This document shows, in pieces, positions 1 to 8,534 of a stretch of DNA of 28,908 bases. The stretch is taken from contig JBLIGQ010000035.1 of the NCBI GenBank assembly GCA_047636995.1, forward strand, positions 1 through 28,908, read 5' to 3'. The position numbers and the translations under genes were made by a program. This DNA is from JAQWQB01 sp047636995. Its GTDB lineage: Bacteria; Bacteroidota; Bacteroidia; Flavobacteriales_D; Sanyastnellaceae. How positions within the stretch are numbered: the first letter of the stretch is position 1; each line of letters begins with the position of its first letter. The notes under the pieces are model-generated. The model was not told the DNA's origin. It did no database searches and saw only the letters and a program-made list of their open reading frames with translations.

Positions 1-3000
1 CTTCTTCAACAGTCAATTCAACTTCAACATTCATGTCACAGTTGTCTTCAGCAATTGGGAAAACAACAGCAGGAAGTTCATCTGAACATTCAACAGTCTC
101 ATTCGCCGGGAACTCACTCCATGTTGGAGAAGTTGTATCTACCACAGTAATAGTAGTAGAAGCCATGCTTACGTTTTCACAGTAATCAGTGGCAGTCCAA
201 GTACGAATGATGATGAATGATTGATCACAATCGTCACCATCTTCCAATACTTCTTCGCTGTAGTCAATTGTCACTTCCAACGCACAGTTGTCAGTACCAG
301 AAACATCACCAGCTTCAAAGTAATTTCCATTCTCCATAATGCTAACTGCAGAACACTCTAAAGTTTCGTCCATAGGAACGTTTACCAACTCAGGCGCTAT
401 TGTATCAGTGATTGTAATGTATTGTTCTGTAATAGCAGTGTTTCCACACTCATCAGTAGCCTCATATACGCGGTAGAGAACTCCCATACAACCTCCTGAC
501 TGAAGAACTTCAGTTATGATTTCTACTGTAGCAGAACCACAGTTGTCAGATGCTGTTAATGTATGTGCATCTACTTCTTCACAAGAAAGAGAAATAGATA
601 TTGAATGGTCTTCAAAAGTAGGAGCAGTAGTATCTTGAACAGAAATTACTTGCTCGAATCCGTTTTCGTTACCACACTCGTCCATTGCGTACCACGTACG
701 AATGATTGTGTAGTTTCCATTACAGTTACCTTCAATGATTTCTTCGTTGAAAGTGAAAGTGATGTTCTCAATAGCTGAACAGTTATCAGAAACAGTTACT
801 TCAGGAGCAACAGGAACCAGATCACATTCAGCAGTGATTTCGGCTTCTGGAAGACCTTCGAACATTGGAATTTCTTCATCTATAACAGTTACGGTCCAAG
901 AAGTATCAGCACGGTTAGCACAAATATCAAAAGCAGCCCAGCTGTAAACAACTTGGAACTCATTTGCGCAAACGCCAGCGTTTGTTTCTTCACCTAAGTA
1001 CTCAAGAACGACTTCACCTGTACAGTTGTCTACAGCAATAACTGTAGGAATAGCAACTGGGAAATCTTGACAGTTAACAGTAACATCTAGTGGGAAATCA
1101 ACAAACTCGGGAGCGATTTCGTCCAATACAGTGATCACTTGAGATTCAAGTGCCACATTACCACAAGCGTCAACCGCACGGTAGAGGTAAGTGAACTCAG
1201 TGTTGTGAACACAATCCGTTTCGTTGTTAGGTTGACAAGTAGCATCAACGTTTACGTCACCATGACCTTCAACAGCAACACCGTCAACGAAACCGCTGTA
1301 AGTGAACCATCCTGAAAGACCAAAATCACAATTCTTATTGTTTGCTCCTTCTCCAAGTTGGAAACCGAAGTAGTGGTTCTCTGGCATGTGGTTGAGGTAA
1401 AGAATATCACCATCAAGGTCACCAGCTCCCGTAAGGGTAGAGAAACCATCTACAAGCTCCCAGTACATCCATGACTCAAAAAGGTCTGGTTGTGCACATC
1501 CAAGATCATCTTTGTAAGTACGCTCAAGATCTGACCAGGTAGCCCAATCAGCCATGTTCTGGAACCAAAGGTCCATTGCGAAAATCTCAGAAGGGTTGTT
1601 GTCGTTCGCAAGTGTTCCGTACATGTGAGCAGTTCCATCAGCAAACTGATCGAATTTACCACCGTCTGCATCGAAATGGAAGTTAGGCGTAGCTGAGAAA
1701 CCATCCCACATGAGGGTTGGTAACCAAAGTGCCCAGTCATCTCCTGTTCCAAACGCAGTGCTCAAGTCGCAAGATGAAACCAACTCACCATTGTTTGATT
1801 CGAAGATGACAACTTCAGCTTCAGCACCTGAACAATCGTCAAATGCAGTCAACATTTCAGGTGCAGGAACTTCTTCCAAACATGAAACGAAAACTTCACT
1901 TTCGAAATCAGAAATTACTGGAGCAGTTGTGTCATTGATCGTAATTGTCAACGTCTGTGAGTTTGTGTTTCCACACTCATCTGTAGCAATAATTTCTTTG
2001 ATACACTGAGCAACCATTGGACATTCAAGTCCTTCAGTAATGATTGAGTAGTTGGTATCAAAAAAGAATTCACTGCAATCGTCTGCAGTTGGGGACGGTG
2101 TGTTAGCATCGAGGTATATAAGTACTTCTTCTACGGTTTGACCCTCAGAGCACTCAATAGTAATGTCTTCTGGAAATGAAGTGTAAATTGGAGCCTCTTC
2201 GTCAACTACCGTGATAGTCTGAGTGCACATCTCAGTTGTTTCGCCATCAGTAGCGATCCAAGTACGTGCAATCACCTGCGGACAGTTGTCGTCTGATACA
2301 ACATTATCCATAAAAGTGATTTCCAGGTTTCCAACACATTCATTCGCGTCAACTGCAGGTAGTCCACCTTCCATTTCTGGATTGATGTCTGTACCACAAG
2401 CTACGAGAATGTCAGAAGGACAAGTAATTTCGATTACTGGGTCACATCCACCCTCGAATCCACTAGTGTAATCAAATAGGTTAAGCATGAGTTCATAAGA
2501 ACCATCAGTCCAATCTTCGTTTCCAAAGAAAGGAAGTGTCAATCCTCCAAAAACAGCATGTCCAACTCCAAAAGGCATCTCAGCAAGACAAACGTTCGCT
2601 GGAATTCCAGTTTCGTTCATAATTGCAGACATTCCAGCTGGACAGATCAAAGCATGTCCGAAGTAATTTCCAACATACGATGTTGGCAACCCATCAAATA
2701 GAGGGTGTGCTGCGTCAGAAGCCTCTGCATTTTCAAAAAGTTCGATTGCGATTAATTCAACGCCACCAAATCCAAATGACATTCCGTCACCTTCATTGGG
2801 AGCAGCATTCAAAAGTAAATTTCCTCCTGCGCTTACCCATGCTTCTATAGCTGGCAAGTTTGCATTAAGGAAAGTTTCAACTTCGTCTGCTCCATTGTCT
2901 CCACCATCAATGTAGATGAATGAGTGGTTGGCAAGTAAGTCAGTTACATCAAGTGACTCAACGCGTAAATCAGACCAGTTTCCTGCTCCGAATACTTCGT

Positions 3001-3196
3001 CAAGTGCGTCAATGTGGTAATCTGCGTCAGAAAAATCCCAAAGACTTTCGTTGGAACGAACAAACGCGGTTTGAGCTGTCAGCACTGTGACACTCAAAAA
3101 AACTAGTGCAAATGTCAGAAAGAATGCAATTGCGTTTAGCGCATATCCTTTCCAACATCGCACAGTGTTGCATGTTACAGAAGGAGAATGTTTCAT
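1..3196 (-). CDS. Giant secreted HYR/Ig-like repeat protein, N-terminal part (partial)
   Basis: The frame is open without a stop from the ATG at 3194-3196 to the window edge (1065 codons), so the C-terminus is missing. Residues 1-41 form a signal peptide with a long N-region and a hydrophobic core at about 20-41. Residues about 45-245 look like a flavodoxin/glutamine-amidotransferase-like domain (IYIDGGDNGADE, WVSAGGNLLLNAAP), without an obvious catalytic site. From about residue 250 there are HYR-like Ig modules of about 80-90 aa. Their boundaries read ITVVDEEAP, ITINDTTAP, ITVLDEIAP, VTVIDEEIP, ISVQDTTAP, ITITDTIAP and ITVVDTTSP, and they share paired Cys in DNC and CGN motifs. One module carries a Trp/Asp-rich insertion at about 470-650. 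Such proteins in Bacteroidota are usually exported by the type IX system and end in a C-terminal sorting domain, which would lie outside this window. The role is probably adhesive or structural at the cell surface (inference). Confidence 0.9.
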   Translation of the reverse strand, partial: MKHSPSVTCNTVRCWKGYALNAIAFFLTFALVFLSVTVLTAQTAFVRSNESLWDFSDADYHIDALDEVFGAGNWSDLRVESLDVTDLLANHSFIYIDGGDNGADEVETFLNANLPAIEAWVSAGGNLLLNAAPNEGDGMSFGFGGVELIAIELFENAEASDAAHPLFDGLPTSYVGNYFGHALICPAGMSAIMNETGIPANVCLAEMPFGVGHAVFGGLTLPFFGNEDWTDGSYELMLNLFDYTSGFEGGCDPVIEITCPSDILVACGTDINPEMEGGLPAVDANECVGNLEITFMDNVVSDDNCPQVIARTWIATDGETTEMCTQTITVVDEEAPIYTSFPEDITIECSEGQTVEEVLIYLDANTPSPTADDCSEFFFDTNYSIITEGLECPMVAQCIKEIIATDECGNTNSQTLTITINDTTAPVISDFESEVFVSCLEEVPAPEMLTAFDDCSGAEAEVVIFESNNGELVSSCDLSTAFGTGDDWALWLPTLMWDGFSATPNFHFDADGGKFDQFADGTAHMYGTLANDNNPSEIFAMDLWFQNMADWATWSDLERTYKDDLGCAQPDLFESWMYWELVDGFSTLTGAGDLDGDILYLNHMPENHYFGFQLGEGANNKNCDFGLSGWFTYSGFVDGVAVEGHGDVNVDATCQPNNETDCVHNTEFTYLYRAVDACGNVALESQVITVLDEIAPEFVDFPLDVTVNCQDFPVAIPTVIAVDNCTGEVVLEYLGEETNAGVCANEFQVVYSWAAFDICANRADTSWTVTVIDEEIPMFEGLPEAEITAECDLVPVAPEVTVSDNCSAIENITFTFNEEIIEGNCNGNYTIIRTWYAMDECGNENGFEQVISVQDTTAPTFEDHSISISLSCEEVDAHTLTASDNCGSATVEIITEVLQSGGCMGVLYRVYEATDECGNTAITEQYITITDTIAPELVNVPMDETLECSAVSIMENGNYFEAGDVSGTDNCALEVTIDYSEEVLEDGDDCDQSFIIIRTWTATDYCENVSMASTTITVVDTTSPTWSEFPANETVECSDELPAVVFPIAEDNCDMNVEVELTVEE

Positions 3197-3306
3197 GGTA
3201 CAAGTGTTTAATTAAAAAATCAGTTAAATAAGTAGAATGCCTATAAGCTCTATTTATGAAAGAAGTCAGATAGTATTCGGGACGCGTAATCTCGTTGTTT
3301 TCATTG

Positions 3307-3314
3307 CAAAGATA
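3307..3314 (-). promoter_or_regulatory. Flavobacterial -7 box (TATCTTTG) for the giant secreted protein
   Basis: On the minus strand the sequence reads TATCTTTGCA, a perfect match to the TAnnTTTG box of Bacteroidota primary sigma promoters. It would give a leader of about 100 nt. No TTG is found at the usual -33 distance. That zone is instead occupied by the 46-bp inverted repeat at 3323-3368, which suggests that activation or repression acts there. Confidence 0.6.
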
Positions 3315-3322
3315 CTTATTTT

Positions 3323-3368
3323 TCGATGAAATGGTATATTTAGTCGATTAAAATATACATTTCATCGA
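3323..3368. repeat. 46-bp imperfect inverted repeat in divergent intergenic region
   Basis: The left arm (3323-3341) is TCGATGAAATGGTATATTT and the right arm (3351-3368) is its reverse complement apart from one extra G in the left arm, with a 9-nt loop between. It lies between the giant secreted protein (-) and the NlpC/P60 gene (+), directly upstream of the -7 box at 3307-3314. The left arm itself contains TATATTTA, a 7/8 match to a plus-strand -7 box. It could be an operator for a dimeric regulator or a cruciform-forming element. No T-run follows, so it is not a terminator. Confidence 0.65.
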
Positions 3369-3422
3369 TGGTTTATTGATTTGTTTCGTTGAAGCTTTCT
3401 GAGGAATTCTTACCTTAGTCCT

Positions 3423-4136
3423 ATGTATAAAGCACGTGTTAAAACTCCTGTAGTCCCCGTTAGAAAAGAGCCTCAGGATTCATCAGAGCAGGTTACGCAG
3501 TTTCTGTACGGTGAAATCATCACTGTAATTGAGGAACAAAAGCAGTGGAGAAAATGTGTATCAAATACCGATGAATACTCCGGTTGGTTAGACGAGAAGA
3601 TGATAAAACGGGTCGAAGGGCTTGGTGGAAATCGTCATATTTTGACCAATTCAGCAGCTGAGTGGATTGAAATCAATGACCAACGCAAACTGATTCCTGC
3701 AGGTTCGCATCTTACAACAGACGAATTAGGGAGCTTAATCGCTGTAATTCGCAGCCCATTCGAACACGCAATGTTGTTTATAGGCGCACCTTATTTATGG
3801 GGAGGAAAGTCCATCATGGGGATTGATTGTTCAGGCCTAACTCAAGTAGCATTCGCCATGGCAGAAAAAAGCCTTCCTAGAGATGCTTACCAACAAGCAG
3901 AAATGGGGGAGACGATCTCTTTTGTAGATGAAGCGAAAACCAATGATTTGGCGTACTTCGATAATGCGGAAGGAAAAATCATTCACGTGGGCATCATCAG
4001 ACGGAATGGAAAGGACCTGGAAATCATTCATTCAAATGGGGAAGTGCGTATTGACCAATTGGATCACCAGGGAATATTCAAGAAAGAAACAGGGAAGTAT
4101 TCACATCAACTCAGAATCATTAAGCGGCTCATGTAA
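3423..4136 (+). CDS. SH3-like / NlpC-P60 cell-wall hydrolase
   Basis: A 237-aa protein with a bacterial SH3-like N-terminal half (about 1-65, wall binding) and a C-terminal NlpC/P60 papain-like domain (about 105-235). The expected catalytic residues are visible: Cys136 in GIDCSGL, His188 in IIHVGI and His203 in IIHSNG. Such enzymes cleave D-gamma-glutamyl-diamino acid bonds in peptidoglycan stem peptides. No signal peptide is evident, so it may be cytoplasmic and act on recycled muropeptides, or be exported by another route. The start at 3423 is the first ATG in frame and fits the family's N-terminus. It is transcribed alone and followed by the palindromic repeat array. Confidence 0.9.
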   Translation: MYKARVKTPVVPVRKEPQDSSEQVTQFLYGEIITVIEEQKQWRKCVSNTDEYSGWLDEKMIKRVEGLGGNRHILTNSAAEWIEINDQRKLIPAGSHLTTDELGSLIAVIRSPFEHAMLFIGAPYLWGGKSIMGIDCSGLTQVAFAMAEKSLPRDAYQQAEMGETISFVDEAKTNDLAYFDNAEGKIIHVGIIRRNGKDLEIIHSNGEVRIDQLDHQGIFKKETGKYSHQLRIIKRLM

Positions 4137-4176
4137 TTTCTATACCTACTTTTTAAAAACTATTCGGATGGCGCAC

Positions 4177-4612
4177 CTTCCCACGAGCTGAGCTCGTGGC
4201 TACTATACTTAATCGAGGAAGGGTTACTGGTCTTGGAAGAATCAACCGCTTCCCACGAGCTGAGCTCGTGGCTACTATACTTAATCGAGGTAGGGTTACT
4301 GGTCTTGGAAGAATCAACCGCTTCCCACGAGCTGAGCTCGTGGCTACTACAATCAATCGAGGTAGGGTTACTGGTCTTGGAAGAATCAACCGCTTCCCAC
4401 GAGCTGAGCTCGTGGCTACTACATTTAATCGAGGAAGGGTTACTGGTCTTGGAAGAATCAACCGCTTCCCACGAGCTGAGCTCGTGGCTACTATACTTAA
4501 TCGAGGAAGGGTTACTGGTCTTGGAAGAATCAACCGCTTCCCACGAGCTGAGCTCGTGGCTACTACATTTAATCGAGGATCCTTTATTTCTCTTGGAAGT
4601 ATAACTATCATC
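4177..4612. repeat. Tandem array of six palindromes with 72-bp period (REP/BIME-like)
   Basis: The 19-bp palindrome CCACGAGCTGAGCTCGTGG occurs at 4181, 4253, 4325, 4397, 4469 and 4541, exactly 72 bp apart. The 53-bp spacers are nearly identical (…AATCGAGGAAGGGTTACTGG…) and differ mainly in a short segment just after the palindrome (CTATACTTAATC, CTACAATCAATC or CTACATTTAATC). A decayed sixth spacer follows to about 4612. Because 72 is a multiple of 3, several frames stay open on both strands, giving spurious repetitive ORFs. The form resembles clustered REP/BIME elements mobilised by REP-associated tyrosine transposases; none is encoded in this window. It is not CRISPR, since the spacers are not unique. 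Confidence 0.9.
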
Positions 4613-4753
4613 CCCTCGGCCTCATCTAAACGCTTATTTCTAAAACAAGTTTGTTCCTCACCTTCATACCAAACATCAAAATGTGAGTTATTCATAGCCC
4701 GCATATCCTTCGCGAAGCAATCCTTTATGTAGCTTCAACGCAAATTCTCACGC

Positions 4754-6535
4754 ATGCATCTTGAACTAGTTGATTGGGCCATTATAGGCGGATTCTTTAT
4801 CGTTTCCTTATTAATAGGTATCTACGCTTCGCGAAAAGCAGGGAAGAGTTCTGCTGAATTTTTCCTCTCAGGAAGAAACATGCCGTGGTGGCTGCTGGGT
4901 GTGTCAATGGTGGCAACAACCTTTTCAGCAGATACACCCAACTTCGTGGCAGACATCGTTAGAACCAAAGGTGTAGCTTCAAACTGGATGTGGTGGGCAT
5001 TCCTATTAACAGGTATGCTTACTGTGTTTGTATACGCCCGCTTGTGGAGAAGGTCTGGCGTGGCAACCGACATTGAATTTTATGAATTGCGCTACAGCGG
5101 AAAAGAAGCCGCCTTTCTACGCGGATTCCGTGCGTTGTATTTAGGTGTGTTCTTTAATGTGGTTATTATGGCCACCGTTTGCCTCGCGGCTACTAAGATT
5201 GCTAGTATACTTTTGGGAATCCCACCCTGGCAAACGCTTCTGTTTGCCTCTGTAGTGACGGTTTTTTATAGCGCTCTTGGCGGACTAAGAGGTGTGATCT
5301 TAACTGATTTTGTGCAGTTTATCTTGGCTATGGTAGGCTCCATCGGAGCAGCAATCGTTATTGTGAATCTCCCGCAAGTAGGCGGATTAGAAAAACTGAT
5401 GGCTGCGCCTGAGCTGGTAGGGAAGCTTGACCTCATTCCTTCTATTGAAGACAAAGACTTATTTTTAACACTCTTCGTAATTCCCCTTGCAGTGCAGTGG
5501 TGGAGTGTGTGGTATCCTGGTTCAGAGCCCGGTGGTGGCGGTTATGTAGCACAACGAATGCTCAGTGCGAAGGACGAAAAGAATGCCTTGGGAGCAACCT
5601 TGTTGTTCCAAATTACCCACTTTGCCATTCGTCCGTGGCCTTGGATTTTGATCGCCCTTGCTTCATTGGTGGTCTATCCTGAATTGGATGACATCATGGC
5701 GGCCTTTCCCGGGAATACAGCAGCAAGAGGGCATGATTTGGCCTATCCAGCAATGCTTTCTTTTCTGCCAGCTGGCCTACTCGGGTTGGTAGTGGCTTCC
5801 TTGATTGCCGCTTTTATGAGCACCATTTCAACCCACCTCAATTGGGGAGCGAGTTACATCGTGAATGATTTCTATGGGAGATTTGTGAATCAAAAAGCAA
5901 CTGAAAAGGCAAAAGTTAATGTAGGACGAATTGCAACAGTTGTGCTAATGTTGCTCGCTGCGCTGACTTCATACCTCATTGAAAATGCCAGTGACGGATT
6001 TCAAGCCTTGTTACAAATTGGTGCAGGAACAGGATTGATCTTTATCCTTCGCTGGTTCTGGTGGCGCATCAACGCTTGGACTGAAATTGCTGGAATGGTG
6101 ATTTCGTTCCTATATGCGATGGCAATTCTTCTTCTTCGTCCTGAATTACTAGACGGAGAAAAATGGATGTTGGGTTCATTGGAACTCACAGATAGCGTGC
6201 TCTTGGTTGGAGGAGTAGTGATTACAACAGTAGGCTGGTTCATCACCATGTTTGCCACCCGACCAACAGCAACAGAAACACTTCGAACGTTTTACATGCA
6301 AGTGAAGCCGGCGGGTAAGGGGTGGAAAAAAATACTAGGAAATGATATTCCCGCTCCTGAAGGCAAGCTGCCGAACCAAATTCTATCAATGCTATTGGGC
6401 ACCATTATGGTGTACAGCGCATTGTTCGCAATAGGAAAGTTCCTCTACGGTGAATCAACAACGTCCTTCATTCTATTCGGAATTACAACCGTTTGTGGTA
6501 TTATACTGTGGCTTATCTGGCGAAAAAAGAGTTAA
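4754..6535 (+). CDS. Sodium:solute symporter (SSS family)
   Basis: A 593-aa polytopic inner-membrane protein with roughly 13-14 hydrophobic segments. The N-terminal signature (residues about 5-75) is typical of SSS transporters: FFLSGRNMPWWLLGVSMVAT followed by TFSADTPN, and later WW…GGGGYVAQRMLSAK and a Ser/Thr-rich segment FMSTISTHLNWGASY characteristic of the family's TM8/Na2 site. It imports an organic solute with Na+; the substrate cannot be told from sequence (sugars, amino acids and nucleosides are all possible). The start is the ATG at 4754, just before the first membrane segment. Its stop overlaps that of the convergent dehydrogenase by 4 bp. Confidence 0.92.
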   Translation: MHLELVDWAIIGGFFIVSLLIGIYASRKAGKSSAEFFLSGRNMPWWLLGVSMVATTFSADTPNFVADIVRTKGVASNWMWWAFLLTGMLTVFVYARLWRRSGVATDIEFYELRYSGKEAAFLRGFRALYLGVFFNVVIMATVCLAATKIASILLGIPPWQTLLFASVVTVFYSALGGLRGVILTDFVQFILAMVGSIGAAIVIVNLPQVGGLEKLMAAPELVGKLDLIPSIEDKDLFLTLFVIPLAVQWWSVWYPGSEPGGGGYVAQRMLSAKDEKNALGATLLFQITHFAIRPWPWILIALASLVVYPELDDIMAAFPGNTAARGHDLAYPAMLSFLPAGLLGLVVASLIAAFMSTISTHLNWGASYIVNDFYGRFVNQKATEKAKVNVGRIATVVLMLLAALTSYLIENASDGFQALLQIGAGTGLIFILRWFWWRINAWTEIAGMVISFLYAMAILLLRPELLDGEKWMLGSLELTDSVLLVGGVVITTVGWFITMFATRPTATETLRTFYMQVKPAGKGWKKILGNDIPAPEGKLPNQILSMLLGTIMVYSALFAIGKFLYGESTTSFILFGITTVCGIILWLIWRKKS

Positions 6536-7698
6536 GCTTCTGCAAAGAACTGCTTATTCTCTCTGACCATTTTGCGAAGAAGAGGACTGCATCTGTAGCG
6601 GTCTTCTAAGTATTCTGCGTGCAATTGATCTAAAGTCTCAACACAATGGCCAAGCCCTTTTGCATTGGCCCAGCGCAACAATCCTTTTGGATAATTTACA
6701 CCTTTGGTCATGGCCAAGTCAATGTCTTCTGCAGATGCAATCTTTAAGTAGCACGCATCAGCCGCTTCATTAATCAACATGACCAAAATCCGCCATACAA
6801 GTTCTTCGCCCAAGGCCTTGTCTTTTGTTGGCTCCGGAGCAACAGCCCCGTCAGCGTAATCATAGTAGCCTCTTCCGCTTTTGCGTCCGTACCAACCTGC
6901 TTCTGAATGTCTTTTCTGCGTGAACGAGGGCTTGTAACGCGGGTCGAAGTAAAAGGAAGCGAATACACTCTCTGTTACAGCGTAGTTAATGTCGTTCCCA
7001 ATGAAATCCATTAATTCGAAAGGCCCCATGCGAAAGCCGCCGATCTCTTTCATGGCCCAATCAATGGTGGCGAAGTCAGCAAAACCTTCTTCATACATGC
7101 GCAACGCTTCTCCATAGAACGGACGCGCAACGCGGTTCACGATGAACCCCGGTGTGTCTTTGGCAAGAACAGTGACTTTTTTCCAACTGTCAATTAAATC
7201 CCTTGATTGTGAAAGTACGGCGCTGCTCGTCTGAACTGCAGGAATAATTTCAACCAAAGGCATTAAAGGAGCCGGATTGAAAAAGTGAATTCCAACAACA
7301 CGTTCTGCTTTTTCAACAGATGCAGCAATTGAGGCAATGGAAAGCGAAGAAGTATTGGAAGCCAGGATGCAATCTCCCGAGACAATGGATTCCAAGGTCT
7401 GGAACACGGCCTTTTTTACATCGATGCGCTCAACAATGGCCTCAATGACCAGTTCGCAAGCTGCGAAATCTGTTAAATCTGTAGTGTAGGAGATGCGCGT
7501 TTGAATTGACTCTGCAGTTTCCAAAGTTATTTTCCCCTTTTCAACCAAGCGAGCCATTACCTTTTGAAGTTTGGCCTTGCTCTTCTCTAAAGCCGCGTCA
7601 TTTGTATCAGAAAGCACAACTAAATGTCCACTTTGAGCTGCCACTTGTGCAATTCCAGAGCCCATAGCTCCTGCACCTACTACACCAATTTGCATCAT
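6532..7698 (-). CDS. 3-hydroxyacyl-CoA (3-hydroxybutyryl-CoA) dehydrogenase
   Basis: A 388-aa NAD-dependent dehydrogenase of beta-oxidation or butanoate metabolism that interconverts 3-hydroxyacyl-CoA and 3-oxoacyl-CoA. The N-terminal Rossmann motif GAGAMGSG (8-15) and acidic Asp31 (SDTND) bind NAD. His138, Asn141 and Glu150 in GIHFFNP…PLVEI form the catalytic site. The C-terminal 3HCDH domain starts near residue 188 (DTPGFIVNR) and a second, shorter C-terminal 3HCDH-like repeat occupies about 300-388, making it longer than a minimal Hbd (about 280 aa). Two consecutive ATGs (7698 and 7695) are both possible starts. Convergent with the symporter (4-bp overlap) and divergent from the DUF547 operon. 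Confidence 0.92.
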   Translation of the reverse strand: MMQIGVVGAGAMGSGIAQVAAQSGHLVVLSDTNDAALEKSKAKLQKVMARLVEKGKITLETAESIQTRISYTTDLTDFAACELVIEAIVERIDVKKAVFQTLESIVSGDCILASNTSSLSIASIAASVEKAERVVGIHFFNPAPLMPLVEIIPAVQTSSAVLSQSRDLIDSWKKVTVLAKDTPGFIVNRVARPFYGEALRMYEEGFADFATIDWAMKEIGGFRMGPFELMDFIGNDINYAVTESVFASFYFDPRYKPSFTQKRHSEAGWYGRKSGRGYYDYADGAVAPEPTKDKALGEELVWRILVMLINEAADACYLKIASAEDIDLAMTKGVNYPKGLLRWANAKGLGHCVETLDQLHAEYLEDRYRCSPLLRKMVRENKQFFAEA

Positions 7699-7823
7699 GA
7701 TTCAGATTTTGTGCGAAGTTGGCAGAAAATTTGCTTTCTTGAAACAAGAATTGAATGAAACTTGTGTTCAATTCGTGAAACTCTTGTCACAACTCAACAG
7801 TAAATTAGCTCAAAATATTCGAT

Positions 7824-8534
7824 ATGAGAATGCTTACCTTATTAATAGGTCTTATTTGCTTCACTTTTTCATTGAGCGCTGATCCTGGTGATCAGGCAAC
7901 GGAGTTGTGGGATCAACTGCTTCGCTCGCACGTTGATGCACAAGGAAATGTTGATTATTACGCGTTCAAATCAGATCCTAAGTTTGACGAATGCTTGGCG
8001 GCTTTTCAAGATCAACATCCAGATGCAAGTTGGAAGAAAAGTGAGAAGATGTCATTTTGGATCAATGTCTACAATGCCTTTACGGTAAAGCTGATTGTGA
8101 ATAATTATCCGCTCAAGTCCATTACTGATCTAGACAATCCTTGGGATCAATCATTCATAATACTCAAAGGGAAACAGTATTCACTGAACCAAATAGAACA
8201 TGATATCCTTCGTCCACAATTCAAAGATCCACGTGTTCATTTCGCTGTAAATTGCGCAAGTTACTCTTGCCCCAAATTGGACAACAACGCTTTCCGTCCT
8301 GAAACTTTAGATGCTTCATTGACGAAGTTGGCAAAGGAATTTTTAAATGACTCTAAACGAAATAAATTAACTTCTTCTCCGCAAGAAGTATCTCAAATAT
8401 TTGATTGGTTCAAAGAAGATTTTGATGCAGCAGGTGGAGTCATTTCCTTTATCAATAGCTATGCTGAGGTAAATATTCCTGCAGGCACAACGCTTAAATA
8501 CATGGAATACAAGTGGCAATTGAACGGGAAATAA
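7824..8534 (+). CDS. Exported DUF547 protein
   Basis: A 236-aa protein with a cleavable signal peptide (residues 1-19, MRMLTLLIGLICFTFSLSA) followed by a DUF547 domain. Family hallmarks are FWINVYNA (78-85), the HFAVNCASYSCPKL block with Cys144 and Cys149, and a C-terminal SQIFDWFKEDF segment. The biochemical activity of DUF547 is not established; the conserved Cys suggests a hydrolase or thiol-based role. It is the first gene of a four-gene operon: its TAA overlaps the ATG of the rhodanese gene (TAATG at 8532-8536). In other Bacteroidota, DUF547 proteins often sit in arsenosugar biosynthesis clusters next to the same partners. Confidence 0.88.
   Translation: MRMLTLLIGLICFTFSLSADPGDQATELWDQLLRSHVDAQGNVDYYAFKSDPKFDECLAAFQDQHPDASWKKSEKMSFWINVYNAFTVKLIVNNYPLKSITDLDNPWDQSFIILKGKQYSLNQIEHDILRPQFKDPRVHFAVNCASYSCPKLDNNAFRPETLDASLTKLAKEFLNDSKRNKLTSSPQEVSQIFDWFKEDFDAAGGVISFINSYAEVNIPAGTTLKYMEYKWQLNGK

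Noticed and set aside
4177..4612. CRISPR array.
   Set aside because: The spacers are nearly identical and the repeats are perfect palindromes in contiguous 72-bp units, with no cas genes nearby.
4592..4704. A non-repetitive stretch of about 38 codons at the start of the minus-strand frame (MRAMNNSHFDVWYEGEE…).
   Set aside because: It could be the remnant of a gene invaded by the repeats, but it has no recognisable domain and no intact continuation, so it was not called as a gene or pseudogene.
4153..4732. Long repetitive ORFs on both strands across the 72-bp array (123-183 aa).
   Set aside because: They arise because the 72-bp unit is a multiple of three and stop-free in several frames. The translations only mirror the palindrome and spacer, and no frame shows family character.
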